64,000 bases of DNA from Verrucomicrobiales bacterium (lineage in GTDB: Bacteria > Verrucomicrobiota > Verrucomicrobiia > Limisphaerales > J093), in the NCBI GenBank assembly GCA_015075445.1, contig JABTUJ010000032.1:1-64000 (forward strand), read 5' to 3'. Below the pieces are notes generated by a model. It was not told the DNA's origin. It saw only the letters and a program-made list of their open reading frames with translations, and did no database searches. This document shows, one piece after another, positions 24,772 through 31,350 of this stretch; positions within the stretch are counted from its first letter, which is position 1, and each line of letters starts with the position of its first letter. The position numbers were made by a program, and so were the translations under genes.

Positions 24772-24863
24772 GCGGTGCGGCGGTGGGACAGTGCGACGGT
24801 GCGACAGTGCGACGGTGCGGCGGTGGGACAGTGCGACGGTGCGACGGTGGGACGGTGCGGCGG
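24772..24863. repeat. Octamer minisatellite (GGGACGGT type), upstream side
   Basis: Roughly eleven degenerate octamers (GGGACAGT, GCGACGGT, GGGACGGT, GCGGCGGT) fill the space between the start of the 622-residue protein gene and the stop of the S23 gene. The orientation (G-rich on the plus strand) is opposite to the array at 25268-25363 on the other side of the S23 gene. Confidence 0.85.
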
Positions 24864-25247
24864 TCAGTCGGTGAGACAGAAGGCTTCGTGGCGGGCGATC
24901 ATTGAGCCCAACATACGCGCGACGGCTTCGAGCTCCGCGGTCGCCTCGGTATGCTCCGCAGCCTGCAAGTAGTCACAGTCCTGGGCGGTCGCCAGCCAGT
25001 GGTGGGTCTCCTGGAGTTCACCATCGGCGTCCGTGAGCTTGCTTAGAAAATGAGCGGGGTACCGTCGCTTGGCCCAGGCCTCGGCGAGGTTGGCGCCAAT
25101 CGACCGCGAGCTGCGGCGGATCTGATCAGTCAGTGCGAATCGCTCCTCGGCAGGCCAACGTTTCGACTGTCGGAAGATGAGCTGCTGTAACCGAAACGCA
25201 GCCTGATACACATCGAGTTCCCAATAGTGTTTGACCAATCGGCTCAT
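24864..25247 (-). CDS. Four-helix-bundle (S23 / 23S rRNA intervening-sequence type) protein
   Basis: A 127-residue all-helical protein of the S23/IVS family. LVKHYWELDVYQAAFRL, LTDQIRRSSRSIGANLAEAW, FLSKLTDADGELQETHHWL and a C-terminal helix are the standard four helices. Proteins of this family were first found in rRNA intervening sequences but mostly occur as free-standing genes; the molecular role is unknown. Here no rRNA is near. Its stop codon and the region before its start are both flanked by octamer arrays in inverted orientation (24772-24863 and 25268-25363), an arrangement that suggests insertion of a small cassette. Confidence 0.88.
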   Translation of the reverse strand: MSRLVKHYWELDVYQAAFRLQQLIFRQSKRWPAEERFALTDQIRRSSRSIGANLAEAWAKRRYPAHFLSKLTDADGELQETHHWLATAQDCDYLQAAEHTEATAELEAVARMLGSMIARHEAFCLTD

Positions 25248-25267
25248 GTTGTCACCCCTTCCTCACC

Positions 25268-25363
25268 ACCGTCCCACCGTCCCACCGTCCCACCGTCCCA
25301 CCGTCCCACCGTCCCACCGTCCCACCGTCCCACCGTCCCACCGTCCCACCGTCCCACCGCCCC
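25268..25363. repeat. Octamer minisatellite, 12 x ACCGTCCC
   Basis: Twelve tandem octamers, the first eleven identical (ACCGTCCC) and the last ACCGCCCC, making 96 bases. It lies upstream of the S23 gene on one side and of the secreted-protein gene (25421) on the other. It is the reverse complement of the GGGACGGT arrays at 14969, 24772 and 50500-50660. Confidence 0.95.
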
Positions 25364-25420
25364 ACCACTTCCGCGCATTGACAAGTGTCCGGCGGCTGAA
25401 GACGCTCACCTCGTTGTCCC

Positions 25421-26035
25421 ATGAAAACCCCGACCCTTCTCGCCGCCTGCCTGCTGACCACCTGCCTGGCCGCCGCCGCCGAGCAGGTGCTCTTCGAAGA
25501 TCGGTTCGAAACCAGACCCGACGCGGGCTGGCGTTGGCTCCGGGAAGACCCGCACGACTGGTGCGTGCGCGAGGGGGGCCTCGAAATCCGCCTCCGACCC
25601 GGCGACGCCCACAGCGTCCGCAACGCCCTCGTTCGCCCGGCACCAGACCGGCGCCAGGGACCGGTGGCCATCGAGGTCACCGTGACCAGCCACCGCGTGC
25701 CCACCCAGCAGTTCGAGCAGGCCGGCATCACCTGGTACAACGATGGCCAGCCGGTCTTCAAGCTGGTCAAGGAACTCGTGGACGGCCAGCGCATGATCAT
25801 CCCCGGGCGCGCCTCGATGACGAACGCCTCGGTCCGGTTGCGCGTCGTCGTGACGGACCGCGCCTGGGCCGCGTTCTACCGCCCCGGCAGCGAAGGTCCC
25901 TTCCTTCCGGCTGGCTCGGGTGAATTGCCACCGGCCGCCCAGGAGGAGGTCAGTGTCCAGGGGTACCACGGCCCGCTGGACGCCGAGCACTGGGTCCGGT
26001 TCGATGACTTCCGCGTCCTCCGGCTTCACGAATAA
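25421..26035 (+). CDS. Secreted concanavalin-like (DUF1349/DUF1080-like) protein
   Basis: A 204-residue secreted protein. Residues 1-20 are a signal peptide (MKTPTLLAACLLTTCLAAAA). The rest is a single beta-sandwich: EQVLFEDRFETRPDAGWRWL, a WCVREGGLEIRL strand, EQAGITWYNDGQPVFKLVKEL and a VRFDDFRVLRL ending. This matches the concanavalin-A/glucanase-like layout found in DUF1080/DUF1349 proteins, which bind or cleave polysaccharide. Its stop is 7 bases before the rhamnose mutarotase ATG, so the two are probably cotranscribed and linked to plant polysaccharide use. No catalytic residues could be assigned. Confidence 0.75.
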   Translation: MKTPTLLAACLLTTCLAAAAEQVLFEDRFETRPDAGWRWLREDPHDWCVREGGLEIRLRPGDAHSVRNALVRPAPDRRQGPVAIEVTVTSHRVPTQQFEQAGITWYNDGQPVFKLVKELVDGQRMIIPGRASMTNASVRLRVVVTDRAWAAFYRPGSEGPFLPAGSGELPPAAQEEVSVQGYHGPLDAEHWVRFDDFRVLRLHE

Positions 26036-26042
26036 CCCCCCC

Positions 26043-26366
26043 ATGAAACGCTACGGCCGAGTTGTCAAAGTCCGTCCCGAGAAGCTCGACGAGTACCGGC
26101 GCCTGCACGCCGCCGTCTGGCCGGGTGTCCTCGCCATGATTCGCACGTGTGGCATCCGGAACTATTCGATCTTCCTGCGGGACGGTTACTTGTTCAGCTA
26201 CTTCGAGTATCACGGCAGCGACTTCGCGGCGGACATGGCGCGGATGGCGGCCGATCCCACCACGCAGCAATGGTGGCGGCTGACGGATCCCTGCCAGGAA
26301 CCGCTGTCCACCTGCCCGCCCGGCGAGTGGTGGGCCGAGATGGAAGAGGTCTTCCACGTGGACTGA
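26043..26366 (+). CDS. rhaM: L-rhamnose mutarotase
   Basis: A 107-residue member of the RhaM/RhaU (DUF718) family, which interconverts the alpha and beta anomers of L-rhamnose. The features fit well: MKRYGRVVKVRPEKLDEYRR, the catalytic-type His in LHAAVWPGV, IRNYSIFLRDGYLFSYFEY, and WWRLTDPCQEPL near the C-terminus with the conserved Trp pair. The length equals the normal 104-107 residues. ATG 26043 is the only reasonable start. It follows a secreted beta-sandwich gene and no other rha gene is present in the window. Confidence 0.92.
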   Translation: MKRYGRVVKVRPEKLDEYRRLHAAVWPGVLAMIRTCGIRNYSIFLRDGYLFSYFEYHGSDFAADMARMAADPTTQQWWRLTDPCQEPLSTCPPGEWWAEMEEVFHVD

Positions 26367-26380
26367 GCCGGGTTGCGGAA

Positions 26381-26413
26381 AGAAAAACGCCGGCGGGTAG
26401 AGCCCCGCCGGCG
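26381..26413 (-). terminator. Intrinsic terminator of the Ig-domain protein gene
   Basis: A 10-bp stem (26388-26397 pairing with 26404-26413, 6-base loop) precedes, on the minus strand, a GTTTTTCTTT tract (plus-strand 26381-26388). It terminates the minus-strand gene ending at 26438; on the plus strand no T run follows, so it is not an efficient plus-strand terminator. Confidence 0.8.
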
Positions 26414-26437
26414 CTGCGCGTAGCGTGCTGTTCCGGA

Positions 26438-28813
26438 TTACTTGTGGAGCCGGAAGAACTCCGCGGCCTCCGGCTTGGGCACGGTCACGGTGTTGCGGTC
26501 CCCGACGACCGTGACGGGGGCATTCACATCCGTCCACGGGCCCGCGGGCAGTGCTTTGGCGGACTTCAGGGTGAAGCCGGTGTCGGCCGCCGGCCAGGAC
26601 AGGACCACGTTGTTGCCACTGGCCTGAATGGCCAGGGTGGGCGGTGCCGTGCTGAGGGGGAGGGCGCCGAGGCGGAGGTTATCGACCCGCAACCCGGTGT
26701 AGCCCACGTCGGAGTTGTTGATCGTGAACTCGAGCTTGTTGACCCCGGCCTGGAAGCCAGTGCTCACCGTGAACGACGTCAGGGTCGAGAACTGGTTGTT
26801 GTTGGCCAGCCCCGTGCTCGCGCCGTTGAGCTTGAGGTCCATGCCGAGATTGTCGGTTCCCCACGCGCCCATGAGGACGGCCGTGGCCGGGTCGAAGCCC
26901 GTGAGGTCGAACAGGAGTTCGTACGTGTAATCCCCGGCGCTTCCGGCGCCGCCGGCGGCTCCGCTCGTCTCGAAACGCGGACCGATCCACTTCGACTTGT
27001 CGGTGTTGGCGACCCACGGGCCGGCGACGATTGGGAACACCGTGGAGTCCTGAACAATCGGGACCGTCACGCTAGGGTCGTCCGGGTTCACCGTCAGCTT
27101 GTAGTGCGGGTCGGTGGCCCCGTCCTCGAGGACCACGCCGGCGGCATCCACACCGGTGTTGAAGAGACCCGGAACGCGGTCGAGGACTTGGAGCGTGGCG
27201 ACGGCGGAGGTCACCGAGCCGCGGGCGTTGCTCACCACGACTGTGTAGTCGCCGGCATCGCCGCGGACCACCGAGGCAAAGGCCAGGCTGGGCTCGGTCT
27301 TGCCGGCCAACGGTTCGCCGTTCCGGCGCCACTGGTACGCCAGCGGGGCTGTGCCATCTGCGACCGCGGTCAGGGTGAAGCTGTCTCCGGCCAGCACCAG
27401 ACCGCCGACGGGCTGCGTCACCATGCGCGGATCGTTCGTCACCGTTCCCCGCTTCGCGCCGCCGCGCAGATTGTCTACGCGCAAGCCGGTGTAGCCGAGG
27501 GACGCGTTGTTGACGCGAAACACCAACTTGTTCACGCCGGAAAGGAATCCGCTCTCGACCCGGAAACTCGACAGGTTGCCGAAGTCGCCGGCGTTCTGCA
27601 CACCCGTGGCCGCCCCGTTCAAGAGCAGCACGGCGGTGTTGTCAGTAGCCCAGGAACCCGCAATGAAGGCCGTGGTCGGGTCAAATCCCGTCAGGTTCAC
27701 CTCGATTTCATAGGCATAGTCCCCGCCGGCGGCAGCGCTGGTCTCGAAGCGCGGGCCAATCCAGACCGACGTGGCCGAGTTGGCAATCCAGGGACCACCC
27801 ACGATTGGGAATACGCTCGAGTCCTGCACGATCGGCTGCGTCACCGCGGGGTCATCGGGATTAGCCACCAGCCTGTAGTGCGGGTCATTGAAACCGTCGA
27901 AGATCAGGAAGCCGTCGTCATCGACACCCGTGTTAAACAGGCCCGTCAGACGTTCGAGGACGTTCACCTTCACCGCGGTGCTGGTGACGTTGCCCGAGGC
28001 GTTGGTGACCAGGACCGTGTAATCGCCGTCCTGGGCCGTGGTCACCCCGAGCAGTTGCAGGGTGGGTTCCGTCGCGCCCGCCACGTTCGCGCCGTTGCGC
28101 CGCCACTGGTAGCTGAGCGGAGGCGTGCCGTCAGCCGCCACCGTGAGGGTGACATCCTCGCCCGTGAGGTAGGTGCCGCCCACGGGTTGCGTGACGATCC
28201 GTGGCGCTTCCCCGGCCACTTCGACGGTCCCGATCATCTCGACCCGCAAGCCGGTGGGGTTCACGGCGTCGCCGGCGTTGAAGACCAGGAAATCGAGGGT
28301 GTTGATGCCCGCGACGAAACCGAACTCGATGGTGAAATCGCTCAGGGCACCGAAATTGCCCGGCTGACTGATACCCAGGTACGTGTCGTTGAGGATGATG
28401 TCCACGCCGGTGTTGTCCGAGGTCCATTTGCCCACGATCTTCGCTTTGCTCGGGTCAAAACCCGTAAGATCGAAGGTCGTGCGGTACGTGTAGTTGCCCG
28501 GGGCGTTGCCGGAGCTCTGATTGCCTTGCGGCGCGATCCAGCCTGAGTTGGGTCCCTTGGCAATCCAGGGACCCGCCGGGGCCACCGGCCAGGCGTCGGT
28601 CAGCGTGTAGACGCTGGGGCCCGGGAAGCCTTCGTCCGGACTTTCGATCAGCGTGTAATGGGGGTCCACGACGTTGGGGCCGAGGAGGACGCCGTCGTCA
28701 TTCACGCCGGTGTTGTAGAGCTTGGGAATGGGAGCGCCCTGCGCCAGGGGAACGGCGAGAGAGGCCAGCAGGGCGGCGCCCGCCGCCGCACAGAACCAGG
28801 ATCGTTGTTTCAT
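26438..28813 (-). CDS. Secreted repeat protein with two Ig-like domains
   Basis: A 791-residue secreted protein: a signal peptide (to about residue 26, ending LAQGA), then three copies of a beta-rich module of about 160 residues and two Ig-like domains between them. The module opens LFNTGVDDDG or a variant, has DPHYKLTVNPDDPSVT, FPIVAGPWVAN, WIGPRFETS, a DLTGFDPATA segment and a final YTGLRVDNLR. The Ig-like domains read TQPVGGxxLxGxxxTLTVxADGTxPLxYQWRRNG. The C-terminus has a fibronectin-like tail ending FFRLHK. The modules do not match a family I can name with certainty; the design is typical of Verrucomicrobial surface proteins that bind polysaccharide. A terminator follows at 26381-26413. 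Confidence 0.8.
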   Translation of the reverse strand: MKQRSWFCAAAGAALLASLAVPLAQGAPIPKLYNTGVNDDGVLLGPNVVDPHYTLIESPDEGFPGPSVYTLTDAWPVAPAGPWIAKGPNSGWIAPQGNQSSGNAPGNYTYRTTFDLTGFDPSKAKIVGKWTSDNTGVDIILNDTYLGISQPGNFGALSDFTIEFGFVAGINTLDFLVFNAGDAVNPTGLRVEMIGTVEVAGEAPRIVTQPVGGTYLTGEDVTLTVAADGTPPLSYQWRRNGANVAGATEPTLQLLGVTTAQDGDYTVLVTNASGNVTSTAVKVNVLERLTGLFNTGVDDDGFLIFDGFNDPHYRLVANPDDPAVTQPIVQDSSVFPIVGGPWIANSATSVWIGPRFETSAAAGGDYAYEIEVNLTGFDPTTAFIAGSWATDNTAVLLLNGAATGVQNAGDFGNLSSFRVESGFLSGVNKLVFRVNNASLGYTGLRVDNLRGGAKRGTVTNDPRMVTQPVGGLVLAGDSFTLTAVADGTAPLAYQWRRNGEPLAGKTEPSLAFASVVRGDAGDYTVVVSNARGSVTSAVATLQVLDRVPGLFNTGVDAAGVVLEDGATDPHYKLTVNPDDPSVTVPIVQDSTVFPIVAGPWVANTDKSKWIGPRFETSGAAGGAGSAGDYTYELLFDLTGFDPATAVLMGAWGTDNLGMDLKLNGASTGLANNNQFSTLTSFTVSTGFQAGVNKLEFTINNSDVGYTGLRVDNLRLGALPLSTAPPTLAIQASGNNVVLSWPAADTGFTLKSAKALPAGPWTDVNAPVTVVGDRNTVTVPKPEAAEFFRLHK

Positions 28814-28961
28814 AAGGTATTAGGCTTGCGTCCATCAGGGCACGCAGGCAACGAGTCCGCCAGCCAACGTGCCAAGAGGAGGTCGCAGCCAAGAGAGCGT
28901 CATCTGCCGGGCCGAGTCAAGTCCGGCTTCCCCAAACGCTTGGCTCCTGACTCCCGACCGG

Positions 28962-29136
28962 TCACCCGGGCAGCAGCCTTGCCAGCTCGCCGCCGTCCAG
29001 CCAGAGGCCGCGGCAACGGGGACAGACATCCACCACGACCTCCCGGTCCCGGGCGCTGCGCACACGCATGAGAGCGTCGCCGTCCCGCGGGCAGCGGCCG
29101 GGTTTGGCATCCAGTCGGACATTTCGGACAGTTCAT
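28962..29136 (-). pseudogene. TFIIB-type zinc-ribbon protein, frameshifted
   Basis: A very small gene broken by one base. From ATG 29136 the frame reads MNCPKCP; a one-base shift near 29112-29118 then opens a second frame with DAKPGRCPRDGDALMRV, VVDVCPRCRGLWLDGGEL and ARLLPG, stopping at 28962. Joined, the product is a ~57-residue zf-TFIIB protein with two Cys-x2-Cys pairs (CPKC and CPRC) and a third Cys, the normal family layout. The start codon lies at the edge of the RAYT inverted repeat (29136-29172), so the element has replaced the sequence upstream, including any promoter. Decay after that insertion, or a sequencing indel, could both explain the shift. The 148 bases on to the Ig gene hold nothing clear. 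Confidence 0.7.
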
Positions 29137-30240
29137 CGTCTCCAGGGGTCAGCCCTTAATTTAATACTTAACGGAGTTGCCGGGCGATCTCCTCGGCCAC
29201 CCGCCGCACCGACGCGTCTGATTCCAGACCCGCCTGCCAGCGTCGCATCTGACGGCTCACCGCCGCCCCGGTGCCGATCCCCAGCGCGTCGGCGGCCGCG
29301 CGCTGCGTCAGCCCCGCATACCGGCAGAGCGCCCAAGTGGCGGCGGAGCGTAGAGTCGAGTGGCGGCGCCGGCGCCGCAGTTCATCCACGGTCGTTCGCA
29401 GCACCTGGGCGACGACCTTCAGCACGTCTTCCGGGGGGCGCCAACCGGCGGTCCGCCGGAAGGCCACGTCCTCCTGGCGCTTGATGCGACGGCGCGCCTC
29501 CTCATGACGTTCGCGCACCGCCTGGGCATGTTCGCTGGAGCCCAGACTCAGTCGCGCCGCGCGATAAAGGGAAGCGAACTCCTCGTCGTTCTGCGCCAGC
29601 CCGGCTTCCACATAGGCCTGGTACACCGCCCGCGCGTCGCGGGTCCGGCCGCCGGCCACCAGGGCCAGCAGCGGTTCGCACTCCAGTCCTTCCCAGACCG
29701 GTTCGAGTCCGATGTAGCTTCGGTACGAACTCCACCGGTACTCCCGCAGGGCGTGCTGTCTTTCAGCAAGGGGCACCTCGGCCCACTTCGTTCCCTGGAC
29801 GGGATTGAGATGGATGTACCGGCTGAGCTTGAGCAGGTAGGTGTCCCCCTCGACCAACTGGGCCTTGAACCGGCCCTGGGTGAGGTGGCCCGCGCGCCGG
29901 TGACGCCGGTTGAAGTCGCCCGCATAGGCCGTGAGCAGGCGCCCCATGAAAGCACTCAGGTGCGGCTGTGGGGTCTCGAGCAAAAGGTGGACGTGATTCG
30001 GCATGAGGCAGGCGAGGAACAGCCGGACCGGACGCCAGGTCTGGGTCTCGCGCAGCCGCTCCAGGAACCGCTGCCGGTCCGGGTCGTCGCGGAAGATGGC
30101 CCGGCGCTCGTTGCCCCGGAACATCACGTGGTACAAGGCACCCTCGAATTGGAGGCGAAGGGATCGGGCCACGGCGAAGACATGTAGGGGGAGGGCCCGG
30201 ATTTGTTAAGTATTAAATTAAGGGCTGACCCCAGAGACGA
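29136..30240. mobile_element. RAYT (REP-associated tyrosine transposase) element with long inverted ends
   Basis: A 1.1-kb element. The ends are near-perfect inverted repeats: left 29136-29172 and right 30205-30240, differing only by one base change and one inserted base near the outer edge. The core contains GGGGTCAGCCCTTAATTTAA and a following TACTTAAC. Inside is one gene, the transposase (29168-30172), whose stop codon lies in the left repeat. A related but shorter sequence (31324-31346) sits 1.1 kb away at the end of the phosphoribosyltransferase gene, like a dispersed REP. Confidence 0.85.
29168..30172 (-). CDS. IS200-type (Y1/HUH) RAYT transposase
   Basis: A 334-residue Y1-HUH transposase of the REP-associated type. 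The HUH motif is LMPNHVHLLLE (His60, His62), the likely catalytic tyrosine is in LLTAYAGDFNRRH (Tyr83), and RAGHLTQGRFKAQLVEGDTYLLKLSRYIHLNPV is highly characteristic. RAYTs cut single-stranded REP DNA and are usually single copy. From about residue 225 there is an additional domain (VVAQVLRTTVDELR to RAAADALGIGTGAAVSRQ) that reads as a helix-turn-helix, similar to the DnaA-like C-terminal extension of long RAYTs. The start ATG at 30172 precedes the right inverted repeat by 32 bases. Confidence 0.9.
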   Translation of the reverse strand: MARSLRLQFEGALYHVMFRGNERRAIFRDDPDRQRFLERLRETQTWRPVRLFLACLMPNHVHLLLETPQPHLSAFMGRLLTAYAGDFNRRHRRAGHLTQGRFKAQLVEGDTYLLKLSRYIHLNPVQGTKWAEVPLAERQHALREYRWSSYRSYIGLEPVWEGLECEPLLALVAGGRTRDARAVYQAYVEAGLAQNDEEFASLYRAARLSLGSSEHAQAVRERHEEARRRIKRQEDVAFRRTAGWRPPEDVLKVVAQVLRTTVDELRRRRRHSTLRSAATWALCRYAGLTQRAAADALGIGTGAAVSRQMRRWQAGLESDASVRRVAEEIARQLR

Positions 30241-30288
30241 CGGCGTCGGGGCTTGCGTCGGCCGGCCGCCGCCGGAATCCTCCATCGC

Positions 30289-30669
30289 ATGGCTGAGACC
30301 GACCAGTTGCGCGAGCTCTTCCGCCTCCAGCGCACCTTGAACGAACGCATCGGGGTGCGCACCGGCGATCTGACGGACGATGAGAAGGTCCGCTGGATCC
30401 TCAATTACTGCCGGGCCATGAGCCAGGAAATCGCCGAGCTCACCGACAGCGTCCCGTGGAAATGGTGGGCCAAGTACCAGCAGTTCGACGCGCAGAACGC
30501 CCGGGTCGAGGTGGTGGATCTGTTCCACTTCCTGATCAGCCTCGCCCAGGTCCTGGGCATGAGTGCTGACGACGTGTTCCAGGCTTATCTGAAGAAGAAT
30601 CAGGTCAACTTCCAACGCCAGGACCGTGGGTATGCCGAGAAGGACGCCGCCGACTCGCGGCACATCTGA
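30289..30669 (+). CDS. Dimeric (all-alpha) dUTPase-like pyrophosphohydrolase
   Basis: A 126-residue protein of the all-alpha NTP pyrophosphohydrolase (MazG-like/dUTPase-2) group, which hydrolyses dUTP or similar nucleotides. QEIAELTDSVPWKWWAK supplies the E-x2-E metal site and ARVEVVDLFHFLISLAQVLG the second (E-x2-D). A YLKKNQVNFQRQDRGY tail follows. ATG 30289 is used; upstream codons come from the RAYT end. The phosphoribosyltransferase ORF overlaps its 3' end, which fits a nucleotide-metabolism pair. Confidence 0.85.
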   Translation: MAETDQLRELFRLQRTLNERIGVRTGDLTDDEKVRWILNYCRAMSQEIAELTDSVPWKWWAKYQQFDAQNARVEVVDLFHFLISLAQVLGMSADDVFQAYLKKNQVNFQRQDRGYAEKDAADSRHI

Positions 30670-31327
30670 CCTGCGGCCGCCCCGTCCGCCCGCCCGGCCC
30701 CGGGTGGAACCCCTCCCGCGCCGCCCCGGACGCAGTCACCTTGTGCCCCGGCTCTGGCAGGCGGACATCCAGACCGTGCTGCTCACGGAACGGCGGATTC
30801 GCCGGCGGGTGCGCGAGTTGGCCGGGGAACTGACCCGGGACTACGCGGGCAAGGACCTGCTGGTCGTGCCCCTGCTGACGGGCACGCTCATGTTCCTGGC
30901 GGACCTGCTCCGCCACCTCACCCTGCCGTTGCGGCTCGATTTCCTGGGTGTCTCGAGTTACGGGGCGGGTACGGTGTCCGGTCACCTGGTGCTCACCAAG
31001 GAGCTGCGCCTGGAGGCGCAGGGGCGGCACGTGCTGCTGGTCGACGACATCCTCGACACCGGGAGGACCCTGGCCGAGGTGCAGGCCAGGATGGCGGCGC
31101 TCGGCCCGCAATCGCTGCGGACGTGCGTTCTGCTGGATAAACCGGCACGCCGCCGGGAGCCCGTGCAGGCAGATTACGTGGGATTTGTGATCCCCGACCT
31201 GTTTGTGGTGGGCTACGGCCTGGACTATGCCGAGCGGTACCGGAACCTGCCCTTCATCGGGGTCCTGCACCCACGGCTCTACCAGGGGCAGGAGGTCGCG
31301 AGGCAGCCCGCCGCGGAAGAAACTTAA
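30632..31327 (+). CDS. hpt: Hypoxanthine-type phosphoribosyltransferase
   Basis: A type I phosphoribosyltransferase, salvaging a purine with PRPP. The core shows VVPLLTGTLMFLADLLR (pyrophosphate loop region), LRLDFLGVSSYG, the PRPP motif VLLVDDILDTGRTL and VGYGLDYAERYRNLPFIGVL, the usual end of HPRT enzymes. The start is uncertain: ATG 30632 would overlap the dUTPase gene by 38 bases and add a Pro/Arg-rich leader not seen in the family; GTG 30743 would give 194 residues and a normal start just before VLLTERRIRRRV. The TAA stop (31325-31327) is inside a REP-like sequence. Confidence 0.85.
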   Translation: MPRRTPPTRGTSDLRPPRPPARPRVEPLPRRPGRSHLVPRLWQADIQTVLLTERRIRRRVRELAGELTRDYAGKDLLVVPLLTGTLMFLADLLRHLTLPLRLDFLGVSSYGAGTVSGHLVLTKELRLEAQGRHVLLVDDILDTGRTLAEVQARMAALGPQSLRTCVLLDKPARRREPVQADYVGFVIPDLFVVGYGLDYAERYRNLPFIGVLHPRLYQGQEVARQPAAEET

Positions 31328-31346
31328 TTCTCAAGGGCTGACCCCA
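31324..31346. repeat. Solitary REP-like copy of the RAYT inverted end
   Basis: A 23-base stretch containing AAGGGCTGACCCC preceded by TTAATTCTC. It matches the right end of the RAYT element (30205-30240) in the AAGGGCTGACCCC part. It contains the TAA stop of the phosphoribosyltransferase gene and lies 4 bases before the stop of the symporter gene on the other strand. Confidence 0.75.
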
Positions 31347-31350
31347 ACGA

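Noticed and set aside
24864..25247. S23-type gene considered as an rRNA intervening sequence
   Set aside because: No 23S rRNA sequence surrounds it.
25268..25363. Regular short repeats considered as a CRISPR array
   Set aside because: Units are 8 bases with no spacers, and no cas gene is near. It is a minisatellite.
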